Positions 1 to 11,159 of a stretch of DNA of 64,000 nucleotides are shown here, piece after piece; position 1 is the stretch's first letter, and every line of letters starts with the position of its first letter. A model generated the notes under the pieces. That model was given only the letters and a program-made list of their open reading frames with translations. It made no database searches and was not told where the DNA came from. Source of the DNA: Rhyzopertha dominica (taxonomy: Eukaryota; Arthropoda; Insecta; Coleoptera; Bostrichidae); contig QCXZ01000041.1 in the NCBI GenBank assembly GCA_025024175.1, positions 30,375,786 through 30,439,785 of the forward strand, given 5' to 3'. The translations under genes and the position numbers were made by a program.

Positions 1-129
1 CAGAGCGCTTTAGGCCTTAAAACTATGGGAAAACGGAAATTAATTTTGATAGAAGTCACAACATTAGAAATATCTAGACTTTAAAGTTATGAGTGTAGGT
101 TGCGGAGTTACGGAAAGTCACTAATATTA

Positions 130-1315
130 TGATTAAATATACGCTATATTAGTGCTGACGTAGGTGTCGGCCATTTTTCTGCGGTACGTCAAACTCCTGG
201 ATCTTAAAAACCTAGTTGTCATAACGTGCGTAACGGAGCTCCCTGTTGGGTGCAATTTTGTGACTTTAAAAGAATATTTAGAAGTCTTACTGGGCTTATT
301 TGAGTAGCTTACACTCCTTCGTTTTGCTTCACAAGTATTACAACCCGAAATTATATTTAATTTAGATCCCGGCTCAAAACAAACCAAGTTGTCATAATGT
401 GCATAAGGGAGTTCAGTGTATGGTGCAATTTTTTAGTGTTAAAAGAATATTTTAAAGTGTTACTCTGTATGGTTGAGTAGCTGACACTTCTTCGGTTTAC
501 TTAGCAAGTATTACAAACGTAAATTACATTTATAGTTACAATGTAGGTATTGCTGAAAAGCTTAACCTACAATAAGTGCGCGTGTAGAGTATTACAATTT
601 ACATGTTGTACTAGAAGATGGTAATGTGCTAGGTCCCTGGATGTTCTCTTTATAATGATAGAGAAACGTATAAATAGGCACTTATTTTAGATTGTCTTTC
701 AACAATAGTTTGCAACGTAATGTAATTTCAGTTTGTAATACTCAATGAATAATACAAAGGTATGTAAACCACTCAAACATACACAGTAGCACTTCAAAAT
801 ATTGTATTATACTATAATTTTGCTCTGAACATTGAGTGTTACTGTGTATTTTTAGTGGTTTATGATTCTTGGTATAATTTAGTTAGTATTACAAACCATA
901 ATTATATTTAGTTGCAATCTGTTGTTGATAAATAAACTAGTGCTGTAAAGATTACACGTTTCTCTCTCATTATAACGGAAACATCCAGGGACCCAACCCA
1001 TTACTATTTTCTGGTAAAACTTGTAAATTATAATGCTCCACACACGTACCTACTGTATGCTAAGCTTTTCACCAATACATTGTATATAAATGTAATTTCG
1101 GTTTGTAATACTTGCTAAGTAAAGCAAAATAGTGTAAGCTACTCAAACATACACAGTAAAACTTTAAAATATTCTTTTAACACTAAAAAATTACACCAAA
1201 CAACAAACACCTTACGCACGTTATGACAATTAGATTGGTTTGGATCCGGGATCTTGACGTACTGCAGCAAAATGGCCGACATCTACGTCACACTAATATA
1301 GCGTATTGAATAAAT
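130..1315. mobile_element. Foldback / Mutator-like DNA element with 9-bp target duplication
   Basis: Long inverted arms start at 139 (ATACGCTATATTAGTG) and end at 1306 with the reverse complement. The outer arms (139-245 and 1205-1306) and a second pair (about 371-670 and 955-1200) align over hundreds of bases. A third, inner inverted pair lies at about 712-820 and 836-935. Part of the left arm is tandemly doubled with a period near 172-180 bp (the motif GTTGTCATAA recurs near 215 and 390). The flanks are TGATTAAAT (130-138) and TGAATAAAT (1307-1315), 8 of 9 bases identical. A 9-bp duplication with long terminal inverted repeats is typical of Mutator-like elements. I see no transposase, so it is non-autonomous. 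The superfamily is inferred; the inverted structure is direct observation. Confidence 0.8.
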
Positions 1316-1503
1316 TATTAAAAATGGGTTAATAAAAATTTGAATTTATTTAAAACTGTAAAATTTTGGTCATTTAAAATTTTGTAAACCTCTAGAAACT
1401 AAAAAATTTAATTTTGGTGGTTTGTTGCAAAACTGTAAAATTGTTACATTATCCAAATTAGTAGAGAGCTTATTAAATAATAAATGGTTGGTTAAGGAAG
1501 AAT

Positions 1504-1640
1504 TTATCGTATTATATGAGTGTTCTTAGAATTTTTAAATTGATTGAGGTGTTCTTTAGGTCCAGCCATCAAAGATCTCCCAGTATGTCCCATATAAATT
1601 GCAGTACAATAATTGCATGTTGCAAGTAAAGCTGTAAACA
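1504..1640 (-). pseudogene. PLE GIY-YIG endonuclease fragment (inverted part of the PLE at 1.5-2.65 kb)
   Basis: The minus-strand frame reads ATCNYCTAIYMGHTGRSL followed by MAGPKEHLNQFKNS and a stop at 1504-1506. This matches the CxxC...(A/G)IY..G(Q/H)TGRS...H core of the GIY-YIG nuclease found at the C terminus of Penelope-like elements, which nicks target DNA for target-primed reverse transcription. Only the core motif remains. It lies in the opposite orientation to the reverse transcriptase piece at 1779-2460, so the two halves of the element are head to head. Confidence 0.72.
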
Positions 1641-1664
1641 TCAGAAAAAATTAATGGTTGAATT

Positions 1665-1772
1665 TTATCTATGTTATGGACTAAATGGTAGTTATAGTTA
1701 AAAAAGAAATATGAATTCCATGAGATAAAAATATAATTTGGAAATATGTACTGAAACTAGACCAATAAATCT
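1665..1772. repeat. Left inverted arm of the PLE
   Basis: About 108 bp that is the near-perfect reverse complement of 2534-2652. Both arms share AAAGAAATATGAATTCCATG and GAAACTAGACCAATAA (or their complements). The arms bracket the RT fragment. Inverted or complex terminal repeats are common in genomic PLE copies. Confidence 0.75.
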
Positions 1773-1778
1773 AAATCA

Positions 1779-2460
1779 ATGCCATTTCATTTCTTCTTGA
1801 TCTTGACTGACAAAATCAGTAGCTTCGATGTTCCTAAGGAATCTTTTCTCGTTTCTTTCGATGTGAACAATTTATTTTCTTCTATTCCTCCTAAAGACTG
1901 TACAAAAATTTTAAGTGATCTACTTTTTCAAAATTCTGAGTCAGCTTTACTTCATAAAAACAAATTAATTTTGTTAACTAAACTTGTCTTAAATCAAAGT
2001 TTATTTTCTGTTAATAATCAAAATTTTGTACAAAGTTCAGGATTAGTTATGGGCTGTTTCCTTAGCTTTCTGTCTAATATTCGTTGTAGATGATATAGAT
2101 GATATTTTGTGCCTTTTTAAAGGAAAACAAGTGAATCTCATTAATTTTCTTTCATTTATTAAATTCATTACATCCTATAAATTTCTGCCAAAGAGAAATA
2201 AACAACAGCATTTCTTCCCTGGATTTGTTAATTAAACGTAACGAATCATATCCACACTCTACTCTCGAAATTTTTAGAAAACTAGCGTATACAGATAATA
2301 TAATTTCTTATAATTTTTCCCTCCTTACCAGCATTCTTTATTTAATAGACTTTTTAAAATACCTCTTTCCTATAAGGCTTTTGAAAAAGAGCTTGGCGAT
2401 ATTTTACAAATTGCTTATAACAATAACTTTCCAAATTATTTAATAGAAAAATTATCTTAA
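1779..2460 (+). pseudogene. Penelope-like reverse transcriptase, broken
   Basis: The first open piece (1779-2093) contains LVSFDVNNLFSSIPPKDC, the PLE RT block usually written SFDVxxLFTNIP, then FVQSSGLVMGCFLSF, a decayed form of the QxxGxxMGSPLSP block. A frameshift near 2090 leads to VDDIDDILCLF, which stands at the catalytic YxDD position. The sequence then continues as SLDLLIKRN and a further 72-codon piece (2225-2443), equivalent to the NxxISFLDL region. The frames are interrupted several times, so no full-length enzyme is possible. The N-terminal part is missing. PLE identity rests on the order and spacing of these blocks. Confidence 0.75.
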
Positions 2461-2533
2461 ATAGTTAACAAAATTTCATTTTCATCATTTCTTACTATTG
2501 TTTCGGATCAAAAATAATAGAATTAGCAATCAC

Positions 2534-2652
2534 TTATGATTATTGGTCTAGTTTCAGTTAATATTTCCAATTTATTTTTGTGCCATGGAATTCATATTTC
2601 TTTTTCAATTATAAGTAGCTTGGGATCTCACTTAGTCCATAACAAAGATATA
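2534..2652. repeat. Right inverted arm of the PLE
   Basis: Reverse complement of 1665-1772 (see that entry). It begins TTATGATTATTGGTCTAG and ends near CATAACAAAGATATA. Confidence 0.75.
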
Positions 2653-4739
2653 GTTTCGAGGAAATAAAAACTGTATAGACGAAAGCATTGAAGGCAATAC
2701 CGGAAAAGGACTTTTCATACTGTTTCGAGAGTACCATGTGAAGATTACTTTGAATGCAACGAAACTGATTTGGAAGATTAAATAAAGAGTGTTATAATGG
2801 GACTACTGACTATACGTCCCGGTACAGTCTAGCTTTTAAGCTTATAAGCAAACAAACCTTGTCGCTCCCGCCATGATTGCAGGTCCGTACCGTAATGTAA
2901 CATCCGATATCCTTGGCGGAATATTTGGCAAAAGGAATAGCAAAAAAATGAACTAATTTCAAAAATTATGTCAAAATAAGCTGTTGTTCAGTAGGACAAA
3001 GATATAAAGGAACTTGATAAGTTTATGCGATATTGACCTGCCTTTCGGTAGGAAACTCACAGGAACTTAAGGTGGAGCTCACGTAATCCACAATGCAATC
3101 GAAACAACTAGTTATTATGATCCTGTTGACTTTGAATACATTATTGTAAAAATGTGCTTCATATACGCTGACCGAGTATTATATCTAATAAAGTTAAGAG
3201 GTTATGTTATCGTCTGTAAACGAGCAGTTCACATTTTTAGCCCAAAGAAAAACGACAAACCAGTTGTAAATATCAGTTCATTGCATTTATTCCCCTTGTA
3301 ATTGATGACGTGCAGAAAATATAAAAATACCAGTTTTGTTAAACATTTGTTGGGTGGTAGAGAAACGTAGTTTAATGATCAAATTAAAACGTTTTTATTT
3401 CCACTAACGTGATTAAATTGTTCTTAGAATTTAAGCCTCTGCGGTGAGCATTCAGATGGTTATTACAGGAGTAGGAATTGAAACTTGCTTACTTGGTGAG
3501 GTTTTGAAAAATATTAAGTGCTCTAAAACAATTTTATTTTCTTAGTTTTACCAAAAACGCTGATACAGTGTTGGAACGCTATATTTGACAAATTTGGTTA
3601 TCATTATTAAATAATAACAAAAGATCTACAACTTTTATCGTGGGTGGTACGCTGCGGTAAAGCGGTAAAGCGATCAAAGATTCTCAAATATTATTTTACA
3701 AATTCGTAAAGCCTAATAGGTTTTTATTTTTAATTTGCCTCCAGGAACGGCTAGTATTGTTATAGTATACCAGCACTAGGTAATCTAATTATAAAATCGC
3801 TAATTATATACCACACCATATTCAATAAAAATCTCATTTATCCCACCCGAATCGGTTGCCGACTTAGGTCATCATCGTTCTCCATGTGCGTTCCGGGTTA
3901 ACGTAAATGTTCTCACGATTATAATTTAATTTAGGGATTAATGAATTTGCACTGCGGAAGGTTGAGAGTTAAGTGGTCGGCAATTTGTGAACTTGCGATA
4001 CAAACGGAGGATACAGTAATTGGGGTAAACCTTTCGAGTACTTAAAACTGCAAGTAAGCAGTAGAAATGAACTGAAAACTNCTGAAAGTGAATAGGGCTG
4101 TAGTTAGAAATTAGATGTTCTCTCTTTANTGTCTGACCAAGTCCCACGAATTAGAGCCATTGTAACCGTAGATTACAAGCTTTATTGTAAGTTGCTAGAT
4201 CAGCCGTAAGAATGTAGTAATTACGATTAGGCTGTTGGTAGCGCATGGGAATATTTCTTGCTGAAGGTGTTATATTGTCTATCTGATGGAAACTTATGCA
4301 TTCCTCAATAGATATTTATTTTCAAAATCGGAACACAAAAGATTTAGCCACAAAACTGTGAAATTCGATTGATATTTGTACTATATACATATAGAGACAT
4401 TTTGTATTCTACACTAATATCAAATATGTAATGTGTATCAAAAGAAGAAACATGGAACTCACTTGAACTAGTTTTTCTTTAATAACCAAATAATACTGTC
4501 TTATAATATACACAGCTTATCTACAATTTCCCAAAATTGAAAAATGAGAAGCATAATTGCGTCAAATTTTGTTACCTTTAATTCACTATCAAGCGACAAA
4601 TTAAAAAAAAAACAATTCGATTATAACCAATGCATTTTACAAAAACAAGAACTGACAAATATATACCAGGAAACAAATAAATAACTGAAAAAAAATTAAT
4701 GAAAAACCTATAATTCCTTACATACCTGCAGGACGGTCA
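2653..4739. other. Unassigned AT-rich DNA
   Basis: No recognisable coding block, repeat pair or RNA gene. Two ambiguous bases occur near 4081 and 4129. The only open frame of note (3938-4147, minus) is short and has no recognisable domain. Confidence 0.5.
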
Positions 4740-6660
4740 AACAGGCAATTAGTTAAAGATATGGCATAGTGGTCATTACTTAGTTACTATTGTCAAAAAC
4801 ACTCAAGGAGATTTGAAGAACATGGGCAACACTACAGTCATATACAAATCCAATGAAACTAATTTTGCACATGTATTTAAGGATAAAGTTAATGCAGGAT
4901 TTTTAACAAAAACACACACCTAAAACGATAAAGAAGAGGCCTGGGAAAATTTTAAGAAAATGGTATTGGTTGTAAGACGATTTTCCTGCAGAACCCTAAG
5001 AGTAAATAATAATTAAAGGAAAAACCACGATGGAGTCAGACAATTATATAGAAAGTAAAACTTAAGAAAAACTAATGGGATTAATGTTTTAGCTGCGAAG
5101 CACAAGGGAAATATAAGAATAAAGAGAAAATGTAGAGCTGAAGGTGAAAAAGCAGAAATGAATGGACTTTGGTTGTTAAATATAACGTGGAACGATCCCA
5201 ACAAACTATAATAAAGAACATAAATGATAAGTGTGAGAAATATTGAACTAACGAATAATTAATAGGTAAAAGAAGTATTTGGTGAGATACTAAGTGACAA
5301 AAATCGAAGAAACGTAGTGGAGTAAGCAAGCGAAGTAGAAGAGGGCAATATCCCTGAATACCAGTTATGTTAGAAGAAGTGATCAATTATTCGATTAAAT
5401 AACTACAGAAATTATTACAAACTTGGGGAAGCAGGAGAAATAGTAATGTTGGAAATGGATAGGAAAGCATGCATGAAGCAGAATCTATTATACAGTTAAA
5501 AACCTGCCGTAATAATAAGTGCCAAAACTGCAGCGGTGTAACGGCATTAGCAATAGGAGTGAAATATAAGAGCGCACCTTAAAAAATAAACTGACCCTGA
5601 TAATGGGCAAATACCTAGGTAAATCACAAAGTCAGTTCATACGAGACAGCCTTTAGAATGATATATTTCCGGTGATACAAATTATCAACAAATGCGAAGA
5701 TCAGGTAAAATGTAGCATATATTGAATTCATAGACCTAGAAAAGGCATTTGAAAGGAAACAAAAAAAAACATACCCCATAAACTGATTAACACCATCAAA
5801 GCCTACACCAAATCAACGCAAGCAAATTAACTCTTCCAAATTGCAGAAAGGATTTAGCTTAAGACACGAGGTTCGATACTTTTCGTTACCTCAAAGGTAT
5901 AATATGTACGGTTCACGTCCGAAGTACAATTATTGGTTTTAAAGGTCAGAGGAAGCGGACTAAATAGCAGAAACTTATGTAACCTTTATTTAGCCAACCA
6001 GTCGGTACCTCATTCAAGGAAACTAATCTAAATACTCACCTAATAAAGGACTGACATCATAAGGGTATATAGATACAAGGTGAATCCACTATACAAGGAA
6101 ATTACAAATGCCTGAAGTGAAGACGATTTGCAACATAACAAGTATATTACGAAACAAAAAAGAAAACAAAGGTTACGAAAACAACAAAGTAGACTGCAGC
6201 TTAAACATAAGATTGGAGAGACAATAGCTAAAACAAGTAAAAGGATTTAAATTTTTAGGGGTAACGCAGACCATTCCTTAAAAAGGATATTTATATCTAC
6301 CCCGAAAAAGTTGTAGTGTTCAGTACTCGATTTGACTTGACCTGACCTGTACTAACTTTCAGATGTAAATCGTAGGTTCCAAAAAGACAAGCTACCGAAA
6401 TGAAGTAAGGACTCTAGGCGAGTAAAGGGTGTCACAAAAGAGAACAGAATTAGAAACGCTCAGATCATGCGGAGAGAAACTAATAAAAATGTCATTAGTG
6501 GAGCATCTGTATGTGTTGTTTAAATGTTATACAAGATAATTTTAACTTATCAATAACCATGTGTAACAGGTGTGGCGCAACGAAAGAAAACGACGTTATC
6601 AACATCAGAGCTTCTAAAAAAGTTCGAAGAGAAGTAATCAGGAACGTGGAGGGTTATTAG
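4740..6660 (+). pseudogene. Decayed LINE (RTE/CR1-like) reverse transcriptase
   Basis: Read in shifting frames, the plus strand gives the landmark blocks of a non-LTR reverse transcriptase in order: AWENFKKM (about 4940), NCSGVTALAIG, a relic of NYRGITLL (about 5540), AYIEFIDLEKAFER, a clear form of the FIDxxKAFD block (about 5716-5757), KGFSLRHE, a relic of the G(L/V)RQG block (about 5850), VKGFKFLGV, equivalent to the FKYLG block (about 6245), and RVKGVTKENRIRNAQIM (about 6419-6465), the conserved C-terminal thumb tail. Many stops and frameshifts separate the blocks. Minus-strand open frames at 5013-5386 are shadows of this relic. Clade assignment is tentative. Confidence 0.72.
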
Positions 6661-6869
6661 TTTGTACAAATAGATTTGATACATATACTTTACTGCGTTA
6701 TCTACATTTAGTTCACCTCATCTGCTTCTGTATGGAGTAACGTGGCTTCGAAACGCTACATTACATATGAATCTAATGCAAGTGCCTATAGTTATTGTTT
6801 ATTGTAACTAGGAATAAAGTAATAGCACACCATACAGCAATAATCAATGTGAGCATATATTGGCGGCTT

Positions 6870-7510
6870 ATGCAGCTTTAATTTGATGTATTCCGACACC
6901 ATGGTTTTTAAAGAGTAGAGACCTTTATGGTTCAAAAAAACACTGTCTTTCTGATTAATTTTACATGATCATTAAAGCATAATCATCAAAAATTAATCCC
7001 AGATCCTTTGAAGAAGACGTCCATTTAGTTACATATCCATTTACAACAATAATTGACTTGTGCATTTCACGTATCTATGCATCTGAACTTATGCACATAG
7101 CTAATGGTTTTTGGGGGTTAAGCCTTAGCCCATTACTATTACACCACTCATGAAGTCTACCCAGGTCACCATTTACTACGTTCACAATATCTGCACTGCT
7201 CTGTACAGCGGCACCGTATATAAAAGAATATCATCTGCATACAGATAAATTTGACAATCTTTTATGGAATTGGTAAGTCAAATATATACAAGAAAAACAA
7301 AGCAGGGCCAAGTATACCGCCCTCGAGAACCCCACGCGTACTTGTCAAAGTACGTTTTCAACATACGACGGAATCTTCGTGCCACTTGCTTGTCACGAAA
7401 ATGTGTCGTAACTATTTTTCGTGGCATGTATTTTCACACGTATTGATGAAAATAAAATAAGTAGAGATGAGAACCTTTCACGTCTTAGGTTTTTAGCTAT
7501 TTGACTGAAT
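6870..7510 (-). pseudogene. Jockey/CR1-like LINE reverse transcriptase fragment
   Basis: The minus strand reads GVLEGGILGPALFFLYIFDL, the (V/I)PQGSxLGPLLFLLYINDL block, then CQIYLYADDILLY with an intact YADD catalytic motif (7230-7241). ADIVNVVNGDLGRLHEWC, GLRLNPQKPLAMCISS and KDLGLIFDDYAL follow, which is the normal order for the palm and thumb of a Jockey- or CR1-type RT. At least two frameshifts and several stops are present. The plus-strand frames at 7251-7460 are shadows. It lies just downstream of, and opposite to, the 4.7-6.7 kb LINE. Confidence 0.78.
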
Positions 7511-10204
7511 CTAAGCAAGAAAATAGTTAAAAATTTCATAGGGTTTGTAATTTCAACAACATATAACAGCTGCTATTTCCCACAACTACAGGCCCTTGGT
7601 ACAGCGTTGTCAAAACACCAAGGCTGCTGTTTAAAGATACGGTAGCCTTAACTTTACTAAGAGTTTTAAAATTTCATTGGTACTGAAGCAAATAAGTTCG
7701 TTTTGTACAACATCGATTTGACGAAGGATATTAAAGTGAGCTAACGAAGCAAGTAAAGAAAGACAATAATGTCGAAAATCTAACTACACAGGGAAAACCT
7801 TATTACACAGGTCTAATTTTTTTCGTAGAACCTGAAATGAAAGTGAGAGCGTTTCAAAGGAATGTGCTGCTGCTACAAAATTAAATTAGTAAAAAAAACG
7901 AATTAGTCTTCAGATACACCTGACTCAAGGCTTCCAAGCGTATCTCGTTTGTCATAAACAAATGAAGATTCAGCTTGTTTGTTTAATTGATTTAATTTAG
8001 GTAATAACAGGCTCTGGTCAAAGTGAAAATTAGGGTTGGAAGTCTCGAAAGCATCACCTTAACCGCACCTATTTAATTAGCTTCCTGGTTTTGCTATTAG
8101 GGCGGTATGCGTTGAGCATTGCTAGTCCAGTTTGTAACTATTAGTGCATCATAACAACGTTTGTTGGTTACCGCTAAAATAATCATAGTGCACATCAGAA
8201 TCAGTCGACGTATAGTACATAACTCTTCATTTATTAAAAAGCAGATTTACGCCACATTATATGACACAATACTTACAATCAGTAGGTCATATTTTCAGGA
8301 TTCTAAAAAAGACAAAGTTTCACGAAATATATGGATAAGGTAAAACGCATACTTGACTTCAAATGGGCAGAATGTCTTACAATTTACAATCAATTTTCAA
8401 ATTTGGTAATATAGATAATACCTACTATAACAGACGTACCAACTCTATTATATTTATTTTGGTTTTAGGTTGACCACGATCTTAATCTTTAGCCGATACA
8501 TCTTTATCGCTAAAATATATACAAGCAACTTCAGATTAATTATTGAGTTCACTAGAATGAACATAAGTTCAGGTTGATGGATGTGTCATTTTGGAAAATA
8601 CTGTTTCTATTGCATATCCAATGTTTTGGGTTTTAGACTAAGAAAAAACAGCAATAAAAGTTGCTCTGTTGTTTAAGTTGTCTAGACGCAGTGCACGTAC
8701 ATTTGAATGAATGCTGGAGGCCTAGCCAGCTTAAACGTCAAGATGGTTTAATCCTGTTTCAATCTTAGTTGTTTTTAGTGCACGTATAAAAAAGTGCACA
8801 CAATAATTAAAAAGGGGAAAAGACTGCAGCCATAGTTCCAGAATACGAAAATAGCAATATAACCTAACAGATGGGTCTTTTTTAATTAAATGATATTAAT
8901 ATTTAGTTTAACGCACACTTCTACTACTTGCATTACGTAAGTGAACAAAATACATAGTTTCATACACTGATTTGTTATAAAGAATCGCTCTGTTGTTATT
9001 TCAACATAGGTAGTTAAAATAACTGTTTATTACGCTCAAAACCATTTAAAACCTTTAACAAATCTTTTTCATTTGATCTTACTCAAAAAGAGTCGCTCAT
9101 GCTTACAAAGGAACAACTATTGCATTAGCCTGAATTTTTGTAAATGTAACACTGGCCATTTCCCTTACATTCACTAGTAGCTGTTAGTAAAAATGAAAAC
9201 AAAGTTTATAATGTAGGTATAATAAAAAATAAATTAGTTACGATTCTGCAACAATATTTTCATATTCAGGCTGGAGGATTTTCGGCCGTTTCTTCCTACC
9301 ATGCTTAGATCAGCGGTATTGCTATATCCTATCAAAGAGAATTACCCGGTCCCGGATGACATTTTTTATGGGTGACATTAACAGAAAATTGTTTTCAGAC
9401 ATGTGTATTTTACTAAGTTATTGAAAATAAAATGGCCAATTTGTTGGTTTCTTGTTATGATAGAAGCATTTCAAGCATTTTAATATGATAGTCCCTTTCT
9501 TTTATCGGCGAACATGAATACAAAAACAATATTACAGATTGCTAAACTATTTTACAGTGCTATTAGCACGAACCAAAGAACAAAGGCCAAATTACGAATA
9601 ATTGTCAACCACTGGACATAAACAGCAGATGCAGCTTTTATTTATTGAGCAATTCAGGTCTAGAAATCCTTACAATTTTTTTGTTAGGTAGCGCAAGTGA
9701 GCTGTCAGCGGCGCTCTAAAACAACTACATAAGCACCTACGGTCCAAATTACACGCTAGGCTTGGAACCGTTGACTATAGAACTATTCTTATACGCCATT
9801 AAGTGGTAAATAAATTTGTCGGCGGGACGATTTTATGGGTTAGATCTTGAATAGTTGCTTTACCACCTAGCTAGGGAGATGGCTTTTATTACCAATGATA
9901 TTCTCACTTAAATACGAACGGAACTAAATTAGTTACCATTTACCTGTCGCAAACTTGGAATCCTTGAAACCAGCTCGTTTGATATTTTTATTTACAAAAC
10001 ACTTTGATGACATGCGCTCAGCACAAGCAGGAATTCAAGTTGTGTTTCAATTTCCGTAAAGATTATATGCAACAGATATGTATACCTATTAAATTATTTA
10101 TTGTATTATGATTTCTAAGCACCCTTTCAAGCATTCCAGAATTACAATTTTGTGGCAAGCTAGCATTGGCCATATTTTACTATAAAAAATCAGCGGTGTT
10201 AATA
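7511..10204. other. Unassigned AT-rich DNA
   Basis: No recognisable coding block or repeat boundary. Short open frames, such as 8161-8343, lack any recognisable domain. Confidence 0.45.
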
Positions 10205-10533
10205 CTTACATAAGGGTATTGATCACGTCTATTCCATGTCGCCTGCGTCAAAATAATCTGTGGACAGCTGTTTCGGCTTATAAAGCCTCCTCAGCACAGC
10301 TGTAGTCCCAACGCAGACAACACGACACGATCTGGCCATAGACGTAATCATGATGCTTGAGAACTGCATTATTTGAAGAAATCGTCATTGGGGAACGTCT
10401 GCCGGCTTTTAAACGCCCATTACGTAGTGGGCTGCCGTTCAGATTAGTTCTCCAAAGAGACGAGTGGATGATGCCGCATTGCCACTAGATTGCATGGTAT
10501 CATCCACACTATAAATCTCGCTTACATAAGGGT
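10205..10533. mobile_element. Hammerhead-ribozyme element, copy 1 (retrozyme-like, internally inverted)
   Basis: A 303-bp insert (10218-10520) is flanked by a perfect 13-bp direct repeat, CTTACATAAGGGT, at 10205-10217 and 10521-10533. The first part (10218-10327) is on the minus strand and carries the ribozyme. The second part (about 10328-10520) is on the plus strand and contains the family block from CATAGACGTAAT to a GTGGATGAT...ATCATCCAC hairpin. In the copy at 30.1 kb both parts lie in the same orientation, so here one segment was inverted during insertion, inside a single target duplication. No coding capacity. Mobilisation by a PLE or LINE is inferred. Confidence 0.82.
10258..10299 (-). 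ncRNA. Type I hammerhead ribozyme, core intact
   Basis: The minus-strand RNA reads CUGUG, CUGAGGA, stem GGCUU-UAU-AAGCC, GAAA, CAGCUGUC, then CACAG. This satisfies the hammerhead rules: the CUGANGA and GAAA core boxes, a 5-bp stem II, stem III closed by the A-U and C-G pairs of ACAGCUGU, a GUC cleavage triplet, and stem I formed by CUGUG with CACAG immediately next to the core. Cleavage is predicted after the C of GUC. The stem order (stem I open) makes it type I, the form found in Penelope-like elements and animal retrozymes. All core residues are the consensus ones. Confidence 0.85.
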
Positions 10534-11159
10534 TCTGAGTATTTGCTAACAGTGCTGCTTTTAAAATCATTTAGCCCATCGGCAAAGCCTTCATATAGCC
10601 TACACTCACGATCCATAATGCCAAAGTAAACAAATACTAAATTTCAACAAATCGCACCATAAAAGTTTTCCAAATATAAACGACAGATATAACTAAAATA
10701 TTGTTAGGACGTACGAAAATTAGAGCCTGCGGATTAGGCAACCAGACTGGCGTTCGCACAGTTGCTTTAGGTTTCTTGTTTCCGTATGTTCTCGAAACTT
10801 GCATGCGCTAGACGAAAAAGCGCGCGAAGTCTGTCTGATTTGAATAGTGGTGAAGCAAGCGAACAATGCGACCCATACGTTCTAAACTCTTTTAAGTGAT
10901 AGGGCGTGAAATACAGTATTTTGGATAATGGGTAACAATTATTGGTGTTAATTAGCAGTGCTCTGAACTAGTTGTGTTTGGATTTAGTGTATTTCGGTAC
11001 TAGTGTATAAATAAAGGAAGTTAGACTAGAAATCCGTATTTTTCGAATCTGTACACGTAACAACTGCTCTCAGGAAGTGGATTGTGGATTTCTGGAGTGT
11101 TGTTCGATAAGACGATGGTTAGACTAGACAGTGTAGAGTAAGTTAGGAGGACTTTGTAA
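10534..11159. other. Stretch before the Gypsy relic, possible remains of its 5' LTR
   Basis: Contains a slightly GC-richer patch (10740-10880) and an AATAAA signal near 11007, as an LTR R region might have. No second LTR copy is visible in the window to prove it. Confidence 0.3.

Noticed and set aside
5013..5386. Overlapping hydrophobic minus-strand frames, possibly membrane proteins
   Set aside because: They are the complement of the plus-strand LINE relic; the hydrophobicity comes from A-rich coding on the other strand.
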